In this document: in pieces, positions 1-8,358 of the stretch
Position numbering within the stretch: the first letter of the stretch is position 1
Layout of the letters: the number at the start of each line of letters is the position of its first letter
NCBI GenBank assembly: GCA_002724895.1
Contig: PBQB01000041.1
Span: 3,511-16,886 of the forward strand
Reading direction: 5' to 3'
Source: Flavobacteriales bacterium
Lineage (GTDB): Bacteria; Bacteroidota; Bacteroidia; Flavobacteriales; BACL11
DNA: 13,376 bases
Translations under genes and position numbers: made by a program
Notes under the pieces: model-generated
Told to the model about the DNA's origin: nothing
Seen by the model: only the letters and a program-made list of their open reading frames with translations
Database searches by the model: none

Positions 1-50
1 AGTTCTTTATCAGAAGAATCTGTAATATCTTTGTTTAAACTATCATCCAT
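1..50 (-). CDS. 5' end of an unidentified gene (possibly a cytochrome oxidase subunit)
   Basis: An ATG at 48-50 on the minus strand opens a frame that runs off the left edge of the window. It encodes MDDSLNKDITDSSDKE, a short, acidic, hydrophilic start with no signal peptide or membrane segment in the visible part. It lies 64 bases after the actF stop, in the same direction. In Bacteroidota the act genes are commonly followed by cytochrome c oxidase genes (coxB, coxA), so a coxB-type gene is the contextual guess, but nothing in these 16 residues proves it. A box TAAATTTG at 59-66 (minus strand) sits 8 bases ahead of the ATG. Confidence 0.5.
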   Translation of the reverse strand, partial: MDDSLNKDITDSSDKE

Positions 51-114
51 TTACATTACAAATTTAATACAAAAAAAAATATTAATTTATATAGATGGAA
101 AAAATAAATATGAT

Positions 115-1305
115 TTATGTGTGAAGGTGCTTACTTTCGTCAAGAAATGGATGACTTTTAAGCTCAATGTTTCTCTTAGATAAAGAAGAGAAAAATACTT
201 TTAAAAATAAACCTACAAATCCTAATCCAAGACCAATTTCTAAAAGTCCTAAATTTCCTTGATCGTTTAAAGTTCCTGGGGCAAATAAAAGATACGAGTT
301 GATCCAATGACCAATTAGAATAATTGTACAAACCAATATAAGTCTATCTCTATTTCTTTTTGCATCTCTACTCATTAACAAAATCGTTGGAACTAAGAAA
401 TTAATTATCAAACTAAACCAAAATAAAAATCTATAATTAGATTGTTCTATTCTTTGCATAAAATATGTTACTTCTTCTGGAATATTTGCATACCATATTA
501 ACATAAATTGTGAAAACCACATATAAGTCCAAACAATAGAAAACGCAAAAACAAATTTTCCTAAATCATGAATATGACTATCATTTAATGCTGGTAAATA
601 ACCTTGTTTATTAATTAAAAGAGTAAGAAGTAAAATTGTAGCAAATCCAATTGTTGCCCATTCACTAAAAATATACCAACCAAATAAAGTACTAAACCAG
701 TGAGTATCGATTGACATAATCCAGTCCCATGAAGCTGTTGATGAAGAAACTGCGAAAAATACAATAAACCATCCAGAAACTCTTAACCCTTTAAAATATG
801 ATTTTTCTCCAATTCCTCCTTCTAAATCTCCTTGTAAAGAAATATCACGCAACTTTTTTGCACAGTAAATCCAAATAGTAACATAGATAAATGATCTTAT
901 AAGAAAAAATGGAATGTTAAGATAAGCTTCCTTACCTGCAATAATTTTATCATAGTTTGGAGCATTAGGATCCATAATTCCGGGTTCCATCCAATGATAA
1001 ATATGATTTAAATGTAATGCTGCAGCAACAACAATAACTAGCATAATTAAACCAGTAATAGGTAAAAAGGACATAATAGCTTCAGGGATTCTTTTAAATA
1101 TTGTTGCCCATCCTGCTTCTGCAACATGCTGTAATGCAACAAAAAACACTGCAAATAATGCAATCCCCATGAAGAAATAATTATTAAATAATAAACTTAC
1201 CCAAGCAGAGTGAGCATCAGTTAAAAAAGCTACAAGTAACGATACTAGACCGATAATGATCATTATTAATGATATTGTCTTTAAATTATTATTTTGTTTG
1301 TACAT
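115..1305 (-). CDS. actF: Alternative complex III membrane subunit ActF
   Basis: ActF is one of the two large integral membrane subunits of alternative complex III, which oxidises membrane quinol and passes electrons to cytochrome c or directly to an oxidase. The 396-residue product is almost entirely hydrophobic. I count about ten membrane helices, near residues 10-29, 43-62, 78-98, 131-150, 174-190, 208-231, 250-271, 291-311, 321-341 and 353-373. No cofactor motif is seen, as expected: ActF is a distant relative of the NrfD-like ActC without cofactors. The loop after helix 5 has the aromatic, acidic and histidine-containing run WDWIMSIDTHW (193-203). The start is an ATG 12 bases after the actE stop, so the gene belongs to the act operon and is its last recognised act member. 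The assignment rests on topology, length and position. Confidence 0.88.
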   Translation of the reverse strand: MYKQNNNLKTISLIMIIIGLVSLLVAFLTDAHSAWVSLLFNNYFFMGIALFAVFFVALQHVAEAGWATIFKRIPEAIMSFLPITGLIMLVIVVAAALHLNHIYHWMEPGIMDPNAPNYDKIIAGKEAYLNIPFFLIRSFIYVTIWIYCAKKLRDISLQGDLEGGIGEKSYFKGLRVSGWFIVFFAVSSSTASWDWIMSIDTHWFSTLFGWYIFSEWATIGFATILLLTLLINKQGYLPALNDSHIHDLGKFVFAFSIVWTYMWFSQFMLIWYANIPEEVTYFMQRIEQSNYRFLFWFSLIINFLVPTILLMSRDAKRNRDRLILVCTIILIGHWINSYLLFAPGTLNDQGNLGLLEIGLGLGFVGLFLKVFFSSLSKRNIELKSHPFLDESKHLHT

Positions 1306-1317
1306 AATTAAATATTA

Positions 1318-1890
1318 TTACTTTGGTCTTTTCTGTAGTTCTTGTACATATAAGACAATCTGCCACCTTTCCTTCTCTGTTAATTGAGAAGCATGAGGTC
1401 CCATAGCATTTAGTCCATAAGTAATTGCATGATAAAGATGACCTGCAGTTAATTGAGACATTGGAAGATCACATCTTCTTAATAACTCATCATCATTGTA
1501 ATGAGGTATTGCAGAATAAACAGGATGTGTAATAGAACCTCCCCCTGCACCATATTCACCGTGACAATGCTTACAGAACATAGCATATAATTTTTTACCT
1601 TCTTCTAAATTATCTGAGTTATTTTCGTAGGGATTGATTGCTTCTTTTCCTGCTAACAAATAACCTTCTAAAGAACCATCAAAATTGAATGAAGATAAAT
1701 TACCTCTTGCTATAGTTCCCAAAACGGGTTTTCTAGCATTTAAACTATCACTAAAAAAATTATTTTTTCCATAAGTTTCCAGAGATGGTGATCTATACAT
1801 ATTAGGCATATATTCATAACCTGCACCATTATTAGAACAAGAACTAATAAAAACACTCACAAATATTATAAATAAAATTTTATTTCTCAT
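1318..1890 (-). CDS. actE: Alternative complex III monohaem cytochrome c lipoprotein ActE
   Basis: ActE is the monohaem cytochrome c subunit of alternative complex III and is a likely electron exit point on the periplasmic side. I start it at the ATG at 1888-1890 (190 residues). That start gives a lipoprotein signal peptide, MRNKILFIIFVSVFISSC, with a lipobox-like ISSC and modified cysteine 18. A longer frame from a GTG at 1920 would put charged residues ahead of the signal peptide. A single haem-binding motif CKHCH is at residues 106-110, with a likely axial methionine downstream in NAMGPHASQL, and the C-terminal helix ERWQIVLYVQELQ is typical of class I cytochrome c. The start overlaps the end of actD by 11 bases, and the purine-rich GAAGAAAAAA just ahead of the ATG lies inside actD, which suggests coupled translation. 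Confidence 0.9.
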   Translation of the reverse strand: MRNKILFIIFVSVFISSCSNNGAGYEYMPNMYRSPSLETYGKNNFFSDSLNARKPVLGTIARGNLSSFNFDGSLEGYLLAGKEAINPYENNSDNLEEGKKLYAMFCKHCHGEYGAGGGSITHPVYSAIPHYNDDELLRRCDLPMSQLTAGHLYHAITYGLNAMGPHASQLTEKERWQIVLYVQELQKRPK

Positions 1891-2419
1891 TTTTTTCTTC
1901 GTTGATTTCAATAGCACCACTTTTTTTGAGTATTTTTTTCAAATCATCTTCATCTTTATCTGCATTAATTTCTACTAAAAATTTATCATCTGTCGTTCTT
2001 GGATCAGGACTTTTGGAAGTAGATCCTGGATATAACTTATTTCTAAAAAAATATGTAATTGACATTAAATGAGCTGCAAATAAAACAGTACACTCAAACA
2101 TTATTGGGACAAATGAAGGTAGATTATGATAAAAAGTAAAATTTGGCTTTCCACCTATATTCATAGGCCAGCTTTTACCAATACCAGAAATCATTATATA
2201 ATATATCATTAGCCCTCCAAATGTAATACCAATACATCCATAAATAAAAGCTGTAATAGCCATTCTTGTTTCTTTTAGTTCTAAAGCATGATCTAGACCG
2301 TGAATAGGAAAAGGACTATATACTTCATTAATTTCAAAATTATTCTCTTTTAAAATCTTTACTGATTTTAAAACTATCTCTTCATCATCATAAATTGCAT
2401 GTATTACTTTATTACTCAT
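1880..2419 (-). CDS. actD: Alternative complex III small membrane subunit ActD (DUF3341)
   Basis: ActD is a small subunit of alternative complex III with two membrane helices and no known cofactor. The 179-residue product has an N-terminal soluble domain (about 1-50) that resembles a small alpha-beta fold, with the PIHGLDHAL segment near 38-46 that is typical of DUF3341 proteins. Two hydrophobic helices follow, near 53-78 and 104-126, and then a charged tail rich in Asp, Glu and Lys. The ATG at 2417-2419 overlaps the end of actC by 8 bases, and the gene's end overlaps the actE start by 11 bases, so it is embedded in the act operon. The call rests on topology, the PIHG segment and synteny, and it is firm. 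Confidence 0.88.
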   Translation of the reverse strand: MSNKVIHAIYDDEEIVLKSVKILKENNFEINEVYSPFPIHGLDHALELKETRMAITAFIYGCIGITFGGLMIYYIMISGIGKSWPMNIGGKPNFTFYHNLPSFVPIMFECTVLFAAHLMSITYFFRNKLYPGSTSKSPDPRTTDDKFLVEINADKDEDDLKKILKKSGAIEINEEKNEK

Positions 2420-3797
2420 TTATCTTTTTTTTATATTCAGAACCTGATGATTTTAAAATTGTTTTTACCTCTGCCTGTGCAATAACAGGAAACGCTCTAG
2501 AGTACAATAAAAAGAGAACAAAGAAAAAACCTATTGTTCCTAAAAATATACCTATGTCGATGAATGTAGGAGAAAACATTGTCCAAGATGATGGTAAGAA
2601 ATCTCTATGTAATGATGTAACAATGATAACAAATCTCTCAAACCACATCCCAATATTTACAAAAATTGATAAAATAAAAGTAGCTATAAAAGAGGTTCTA
2701 ATCTTATATATCCAATATAACTGAGGTATTACAACATTACAAGTCATCATACTTGCATAAGCCCACCAATAAGGACCAGTAGCTCTATTTAAAAAAGCGT
2801 ATTGTTCAAATTCTACTCCTGAATACCAAGCCATAAATAATTCAGTAATATATGCAACTCCAACTAATGAACCAGTTAGTAATATTATTACATTCATGTA
2901 CTCTATGTGTTTTATGGTAATATATGCTTCCATATTTACTACTTTTCTAACAATAATTAGTAAGGTCTCAACCATTGCAAAACCTGAAAAAAGAGCTCCT
3001 AAAACGAAATATGGAGGAAAAATTGTAGTATGCCATCCAGGAATAATTGAAGTAGCAAAATCCATACTTACAATAGAATGAACTGAAAATACTAGTGGAG
3101 TAGCAAGACCTGCAAGTACTAAAGAAACCTCCTCAAATCTTTGCCAATGTTTTGCTCTTCCGCTCCATCCAAAAGCCATTAATGTATATAGCTTTTTACG
3201 CATAGGACTAATCTTTTCACTTAACCTGTCTCTAATCATTGCAAAATCAGGAATTAATCCTATATACCAAAAGACAACAGAAACTGAAAAATATGTTGAA
3301 ATTGCAAATACATCCCACAATAACGGTGAATTAAAATTAACCCACAGAGTTCCAAATTGATTTGGAATTGGAAATACCCAATATGCCAACCATGGTCTTC
3401 CCATATGAATTAATGGGAATAATGCTGCTTGGGCAACTCCAAAAATTGTCATAGCTTCAGCTGATCTATTTATTGCCATTCTCCATTTTTGTCTAAACAA
3501 TAATAAAACTGCAGATATTAATGTCCCCGCGTGACCTATTCCAATCCACCATACAAAATTAGTTATATCCCAAGCCCAATCAATTGTTTTGTTTAATCCC
3601 CATGCACCAATTCCTGTACCAATAGTGTAGGCCATACATCCAAAACCCCATAACATTAAAACTGCTGATAAGCCAAATAATATCCACCAGTATTTATTTG
3701 CCTTCCCCTCAACAGGCCTAGCAATATCTCTGGTAATATCATGATAAGTTTTATTACCAAGTATTAAAGGGTCTCTTATTTTTGATTCTTTTTGCAT
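2412..3797 (-). CDS. actC: Alternative complex III NrfD-like quinol-binding subunit ActC
   Basis: ActC is the NrfD/PsrC-family membrane subunit of alternative complex III and is the subunit expected to bind and oxidise menaquinol. The 461-residue protein has about ten membrane helices. Conserved-looking polar residues lie within or next to helices: the segment DWAWDITNFVWWIGIGHAG (about 73-91) with D77 and H89, and VFSVHSIVSMDFA (about 236-248) with H240 and D246. In the wider family such His and Asp residues line the quinone site and the proton path; their role here is inferred. The ATG overlaps the actB stop as TAATG, and the stop lies inside the start of actD, so translation is probably coupled on both sides. 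NrfD proteins also occur in polysulfide or nitrite reductases, but the flanking act genes exclude those. Confidence 0.93.
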   Translation of the reverse strand: MQKESKIRDPLILGNKTYHDITRDIARPVEGKANKYWWILFGLSAVLMLWGFGCMAYTIGTGIGAWGLNKTIDWAWDITNFVWWIGIGHAGTLISAVLLLFRQKWRMAINRSAEAMTIFGVAQAALFPLIHMGRPWLAYWVFPIPNQFGTLWVNFNSPLLWDVFAISTYFSVSVVFWYIGLIPDFAMIRDRLSEKISPMRKKLYTLMAFGWSGRAKHWQRFEEVSLVLAGLATPLVFSVHSIVSMDFATSIIPGWHTTIFPPYFVLGALFSGFAMVETLLIIVRKVVNMEAYITIKHIEYMNVIILLTGSLVGVAYITELFMAWYSGVEFEQYAFLNRATGPYWWAYASMMTCNVVIPQLYWIYKIRTSFIATFILSIFVNIGMWFERFVIIVTSLHRDFLPSSWTMFSPTFIDIGIFLGTIGFFFVLFLLYSRAFPVIAQAEVKTILKSSGSEYKKKINE

Positions 3798-6754
3798 TAT
3801 GATTTATTTCTAATCTTTGTTTGATAAAAAACAGATGGTCTAACATTTAAATGATCTAGTAAATCATATGCACGTTCATCTTCTCTTAATTTTGCCACCT
3901 CACTATTTTTATTATTGGAATCTCCAAAAACTAATGCATTAGTAGAACAAATAGATGTACATGCAGTTTGAGCTTCCTCATCAGAAATGGTTGTACCAGT
4001 TTTTTTTGCATTTAATTTTAATTCTTGTATCTTTTGAATACACATACTACATTTTTCAATAACACCTCTTGATCTAACAACAACATCTGGATTCAAAACC
4101 ATTTTACCTAAATCATCATTCATATTAAAGTCAAACTGATCATTTTCTGAGTATTGGAACCAATTAAATCGACGTACCTTGTAAGGACAGTTATTAGCAC
4201 AATATCTTGTCCCAACACATCTGTTATAAGTCATTTGGTTTAAACCTTCATTACTATGTGTCGTTGCTGCTACTGGACAAACATTTTCACAAGGAGCATG
4301 ATTACAATGTTGACACATAACAGGTTGAAAAACAACTTCTGGGTTATCTGAAGGGACTTCCATATCAGCATACATTTCTATAGCTGAAATATCTTTTTCT
4401 TTTCCAATTTCTTTTGTCATCTCAGAAGAATAATATCTATCAATCCTCATCCAGTGCATATCTCTACTTTTTCTCACTTCCTCTTTACCAACTACAGGTA
4501 TATTGTTTTCAGCTTGACAAGCAATTACACATTCTCCACAACCAATACATGAGGTTAAGTCTATAGATAAATTCCAAAAATGTCCTGTTTCTAGATCATG
4601 TGAATCATATAATGTGACCTTATCTGAAGGAAGTTTTCCTTTGTATGTATAGTATTTTTCTCTGTAATTACCAGAAGATGGATTTTTAATGTAATCTGAT
4701 AATGTTGTCTCTTTTACCATATCTCTACCCATCATTGTATGATGAAGTTGTATTGACGCAAATTCGTGTTCTCCTTCTACTTTATTAATAGAAACTAGTT
4801 TTGTATCAAGTAATGGGAAAGCGTTAAACCCTAAATTATTTGCAGCCTTTCCTGAGCTAGTCCTTCCATAACCAACAGCTACACCAATTGTATCTTCCAT
4901 TTGCCCAGGTTGAATTAAAATTGGCAATGATTTTAAGTTGATGTTTTTTGCAGTAAGATCAACTAGATCTCCATTCAAAGCACCATTTGAGACATTCCAG
5001 TTTTTTAAATTTAATTTTTTGGCTGTTCTTGGAGAAATGGTGATATAATTATCCCAGCATGTCCTTGTAATAGGGTCAGGAAACTCTTGTAACCAAGGGT
5101 TATTGGCCTGAGTACCATCTCCCACACCTATTTTTTCATAAACTACTAATTCTAACCCTTCATTTGCTTTCTTAGAAATTAATTTCCCTTTAAAAGAATT
5201 TGTTTTAAGAGTTATATTTTCTTCTAGATTAAAGTATCCATCATGTAATGCTTTATCCCAATTTACATTTTTATTTTTCCAAAAATTCTTTAAATAATTA
5301 TAATAATCAGATCTGTTTGTCCAAACTAAAAGAGATTCTTCAAACTGTCTAGAATCAAATAGTGGAGCAATTGTTGGTTGTTTTAAAGAGTATTCACCTA
5401 ATGAAGGATTCGCATCTCCCCAACTCTCTAAATCATGATTAATTGGACATACGTAATCCATCAAAACAGCTGTTTCATCATGATACAAAGAATTGGCAAT
5501 CTTTATTTCTATTTTAGACAATCCTTCAATAAACTTATCAGATTGTACTAACGAATATGCAGGATTAACATTATATGTAATTAATGCTCCTATATTTCCT
5601 GAACTCATGTCAAATAATAACTCCTTCATTTTACTACTATCTCCCTGCCTCAAATAATTTGGGTTATTGATATCAATACTTTGATTATAATTACTAAGTT
5701 GTGTATTAATCTCGTTGACAATTAATTGAATGTTTTCATCATTACTATCAGACAAAACAATTGAATTGCCCTTATTTGACATAAGGTCAGATAATATTTT
5801 CTTAAGTCTATCATCTACATTTCCTCCATTTATTCCTTCAAGTAAATTAGATATTAAATAACCTTGTTCAGATGGCTTGATTTTAATCCTTTTATCTGCA
5901 TTGGATCCAGTTAAAGAAAGATTAGATTCTAATTGATAATGTTTAGACATCTTTCCGCTTTTAGGATTTCTTGCCTTAACATAGTCCTCAGAGTATTCAT
6001 TAGATCCCCAATTAGCTAAAAAATCCGCTCCAAATGAAACAATTACATTTGTTTTATCAAATTTATATTTTGGCAAAGCTCTGATTCCAAAAGTAGATTG
6101 ATTAGCATTTAAAATCCCATCATAAGGGATGGAATCTATCATAATATGCTCAACATTATTATATTCTCCCCCAAATTCTTTGATCAATTTTTTTTGTGTT
6201 GGGCTAATTAGTGTTGAAGATAAAATCACAATTTTTTTATCATTATCTAGATTCTTAAGAGCTAGCTTAATTTCTTTGTCTAAGTTTCTCCAGGATATCT
6301 TTTTGTTTTTCTTTAATGGATGACGTAATCTTGCAGAATCGTATAACGATAAAACACTAGCTTGAATCCTTGCATTAGTGCAACCCTTATTATTTTCAAT
6401 TTTAATAGGTCTTCCTTCTCTTGTTTTTACAAGAACACTACCGTAATCTCTTCCATCATAAATTGTTGTAGCATAATAATTAGCAACTCCAGGAATTATC
6501 TCATCAGGTTTTATTACATATGGAATAGATTTAATTATTGGAGCTTCACACGAAGCTAAAGTTGCTGCAGCTGTACTAAAACCTAAGAATTTAAGAAAAT
6601 CTCTTCTAGATGAAGACATATTTGATATTTCTTTATCCCCTAGAAACTTATCAAGTGGTAAATGCTCAGAAAATTCATTTTCTGCTAGCTTTTTTATTTT
6701 AGGATCATCATTTAGCTGAGCTAAACCTTTCCAATATTTCTTTTTATTATCCAT
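3797..6754 (-). CDS. actB: Alternative complex III iron-sulfur subunit ActB (fused molybdopterin-type and ferredoxin-type domains)
   Basis: ActB carries electrons from ActC towards the haem subunits through iron-sulfur clusters on the periplasmic face. The 985-residue protein starts with a long polar extension, then a Tat-type leader SSSRRDFLKFLGF (twin arginine 50-51) ending in a lipobox-like LASC (cysteine 69). This layout fits the family known as the MoCo/4Fe-4S extended Tat signal. Residues about 90-650 resemble a molybdopterin oxidoreductase domain, which in complex III has lost the metal cofactor. The C-terminal part is a four-cluster ferredoxin-type domain with CIGCGECVIAC (736-746), CQHCNHAPCENVC (814-826), CVGTRYCANNC (846-856), CSMC (902-905) and CTSIC (932-936). 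The gene starts 12 bases after actA and overlaps actC by one base. The fused architecture and neighbours make an independent molybdoenzyme very unlikely. Confidence 0.95.
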   Translation of the reverse strand: MDNKKKYWKGLAQLNDDPKIKKLAENEFSEHLPLDKFLGDKEISNMSSSRRDFLKFLGFSTAAATLASCEAPIIKSIPYVIKPDEIIPGVANYYATTIYDGRDYGSVLVKTREGRPIKIENNKGCTNARIQASVLSLYDSARLRHPLKKNKKISWRNLDKEIKLALKNLDNDKKIVILSSTLISPTQKKLIKEFGGEYNNVEHIMIDSIPYDGILNANQSTFGIRALPKYKFDKTNVIVSFGADFLANWGSNEYSEDYVKARNPKSGKMSKHYQLESNLSLTGSNADKRIKIKPSEQGYLISNLLEGINGGNVDDRLKKILSDLMSNKGNSIVLSDSNDENIQLIVNEINTQLSNYNQSIDINNPNYLRQGDSSKMKELLFDMSSGNIGALITYNVNPAYSLVQSDKFIEGLSKIEIKIANSLYHDETAVLMDYVCPINHDLESWGDANPSLGEYSLKQPTIAPLFDSRQFEESLLVWTNRSDYYNYLKNFWKNKNVNWDKALHDGYFNLEENITLKTNSFKGKLISKKANEGLELVVYEKIGVGDGTQANNPWLQEFPDPITRTCWDNYITISPRTAKKLNLKNWNVSNGALNGDLVDLTAKNINLKSLPILIQPGQMEDTIGVAVGYGRTSSGKAANNLGFNAFPLLDTKLVSINKVEGEHEFASIQLHHTMMGRDMVKETTLSDYIKNPSSGNYREKYYTYKGKLPSDKVTLYDSHDLETGHFWNLSIDLTSCIGCGECVIACQAENNIPVVGKEEVRKSRDMHWMRIDRYYSSEMTKEIGKEKDISAIEMYADMEVPSDNPEVVFQPVMCQHCNHAPCENVCPVAATTHSNEGLNQMTYNRCVGTRYCANNCPYKVRRFNWFQYSENDQFDFNMNDDLGKMVLNPDVVVRSRGVIEKCSMCIQKIQELKLNAKKTGTTISDEEAQTACTSICSTNALVFGDSNNKNSEVAKLREDERAYDLLDHLNVRPSVFYQTKIRNKS

Positions 6755-6766
6755 TATTTCTAAATT

Positions 6767-7984
6767 TTAATAATGACATTTACCACATTCAATCCCACCT
6801 ATCATATCAACAGTAATTGGCTTACCTTTATATTTTTCCTTTAATTGATCGTGCAAATGAGTATAATAATTGTTACCTTCCATCTTAACTTCAGTTTCCC
6901 TATGACACTCAATACACCATCCCATAGTTAATTCTGAGTATTGATATAACACTTCCATTTCTTCAACTGGTCCATGACATTCTTGACATTCAAGACCTCC
7001 AGCTACGACATGCTGAGAATGATTAAAATAAGCATGATCAGGTAGATTGTGAATTCTAACCCATTCTATGGGTTTTTGTTCATATCCTTCTATGTATTGT
7101 CTACTATCTGGATCAAAACCAACTGCCTCATAAATTTTTGCAATCTCTTTTGTTCCATATTTACTTCCCTCACTTATATAAGTATGACAGTTCATACATA
7201 CATTGGCAGAAGGAATACCTGAATGTTTACTATGTCTAGCACTAGTGTGACAATAATTACAATCAACACCATTAATTCCTGCATGTATCTCATGTGAAAA
7301 AGCAATTGGTTGTGCTGGCTGATAATTAGTTGTTACACCTACACCCATTAATAAATCATAAACAAATTTTAAACCAACTATTAATCCTACTGCTGAAATA
7401 AACAAAACATTTATGTTATTTGATACAAATAATTTATATTTATTTATTAATGTTTGAGATACTGTTTCTGTCTCTTTTCCTAATGCTGTTTTTAAACTAT
7501 TTTTAACTGAAACTAATAGAAAAACTACTGTCACTAAAACCAAAGCTATGATCATTAATATAGTAGAATTGCTCATTCCTTGATTTTCAACAGTTTGAAC
7601 TCCTGAAGAAACAACAACTTCTTCAACTGGTGGATTTGCTAAATATGCCAGCAAATCTGAAAATTCCTCATCAGAGAAATCAAAAGAAGTCATCACGGAC
7701 TTATCATACTCTTCAAAAATAGCAATTGCTCTCTCATCTCCACTTGCAATGAGAGCCTGTGAATTTCTAATCCACTTAATCAACCATTCTTTTTCATATT
7801 TTTCAGTAACTCCTTCAAGCCCAGGTCCAACTAAACGAGCTTTTGTCATTAAATGGCATGCAGTACAGTTTTGTTTGTAAATTTTCTCTCCATTTTCAAC
7901 ATTATCAGCATATAGAAAAATCGATGCAAAATAAAAAACGGATAAAACAATAAAACGAAAATATACTCTAAAATTTATAGTCAT
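6767..7984 (-). CDS. actA: Alternative complex III multihaem cytochrome c subunit ActA (six CxxCH sites)
   Basis: ActA is the multihaem cytochrome of alternative complex III. The 405-residue protein begins with a signal peptide or anchor (about 1-26, ending near FLYAD). A class I cytochrome c domain follows with CTACH at 40-44 and a probable axial methionine at M98. Two hydrophobic helices lie near 140-160 and 192-213. Then comes the pentahaem part with CNYCH (242-246), CMNCH (263-267), CQECH (333-337), CIECH (357-361) and CGKCH (400-404), plus many extra histidines for axial ligation. The last haem motif lies one residue from the C-terminus. The monohaem and pentahaem fusion resembles act genes I recall from Bacteroidota. 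It is the first gene of the operon; a promoter-like box lies about 30 bases upstream of its ATG. Confidence 0.94.
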   Translation of the reverse strand: MTINFRVYFRFIVLSVFYFASIFLYADNVENGEKIYKQNCTACHLMTKARLVGPGLEGVTEKYEKEWLIKWIRNSQALIASGDERAIAIFEEYDKSVMTSFDFSDEEFSDLLAYLANPPVEEVVVSSGVQTVENQGMSNSTILMIIALVLVTVVFLLVSVKNSLKTALGKETETVSQTLINKYKLFVSNNINVLFISAVGLIVGLKFVYDLLMGVGVTTNYQPAQPIAFSHEIHAGINGVDCNYCHTSARHSKHSGIPSANVCMNCHTYISEGSKYGTKEIAKIYEAVGFDPDSRQYIEGYEQKPIEWVRIHNLPDHAYFNHSQHVVAGGLECQECHGPVEEMEVLYQYSELTMGWCIECHRETEVKMEGNNYYTHLHDQLKEKYKGKPITVDMIGGIECGKCHY

Positions 7985-8013
7985 ACTCTAATACTACTTC
8001 AGCTTTTGAAGGG

Positions 8014-8021
8014 CAAATTTA
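8014..8021 (-). promoter_or_regulatory. Candidate -7 promoter box for the act operon
   Basis: The minus strand reads TAAATTTG here, an exact match to TAnnTTTG, the -7 element of Bacteroidota sigma-A promoters. Transcription would begin near 8005-8009 and leave a leader of roughly 22-26 bases before the actA ATG at 7982-7984. No clear TTG is found 19-21 bases further upstream; the nearest candidate is a GTT at 8045-8047, so the -33 element is weak or absent. The box lies in the 125-base gap between nfu and actA, the largest gap on this strand. In AT-rich DNA such an 8-mer can arise by chance. Confidence 0.45.
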
Positions 8022-8109
8022 ATTTTTTATAATGAATCCTTTTTAACTTAAGATATGTTTTTTTGTTATTTATAATTATTCTAAATAGGAGTTCATTTTA
8101 TGAGCATAT

Positions 8110-8352
8110 TTAATCAACCGCTATTACTTTGGTAATTAATGGAATAGCATTTTTAACTGATTTTTCTATACCATTTTTTAAAGTTTGTATACTTATGCTA
8201 CAATCACTACAAGAACCGGTTAATCTTACTTTGACTACATTATCAACTATATCAACCAATTCTACACCTCCACCATCTGCTTTTAAAAAGGGCCTAACTT
8301 CATCTAAAGCTTTTTCAACTTCTTTATAAATATTTTTTTCTGATTTTGACAT
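8110..8352 (-). CDS. NifU C-terminal domain protein (Nfu-type Fe-S scaffold)
   Basis: This 80-residue protein is a stand-alone NifU C-terminal (Nfu) domain, which binds a 4Fe-4S cluster and hands it to target proteins in the cytoplasm. The family features are visible: EVRPFLKADGGGVELVDI near the N-terminus (about 18-35) and the cluster-binding CxxC in TGSCSDCS, with cysteines 48 and 51, followed by a helix TLKNGIEKSVKNAIP. It lacks the N-terminal A-type domain present in NfuA of enterobacteria and is as short as other single-domain Nfu proteins. It begins 6 bases after the mrp stop and is probably co-transcribed with it. Two Fe-S maturation genes next to an operon whose ActB needs four clusters make a sensible functional link, though that is inference. 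Confidence 0.93.
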   Translation of the reverse strand: MSKSEKNIYKEVEKALDEVRPFLKADGGGVELVDIVDNVVKVRLTGSCSDCSISIQTLKNGIEKSVKNAIPLITKVIAVD

Positions 8353-8358
8353 ATTTCT

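Noticed and set aside
2395..2724. Plus-strand open frame of 109 codons opposite actC
   Set aside because: It lies antisense to conserved actC and actD coding sequence, resembles no family I know, and is the usual shadow of a membrane-protein gene.
2412..7984. Polysulfide reductase, nitrite reductase (Nrf) or formate dehydrogenase operon
   Set aside because: NrfD-like, molybdopterin-like and multihaem proteins occur in those too, but the fused ActB, the pentahaem ActA, and the DUF3341, ActE and ActF genes in this order define alternative complex III.
7997..8011. Hairpin CTTCA-GCTTT-TGAAG in the actA leader as a terminator or riboregulator
   Set aside because: The stem is only five base pairs with no following T tract, and it would straddle the predicted transcription start. 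Chance is enough to explain it.
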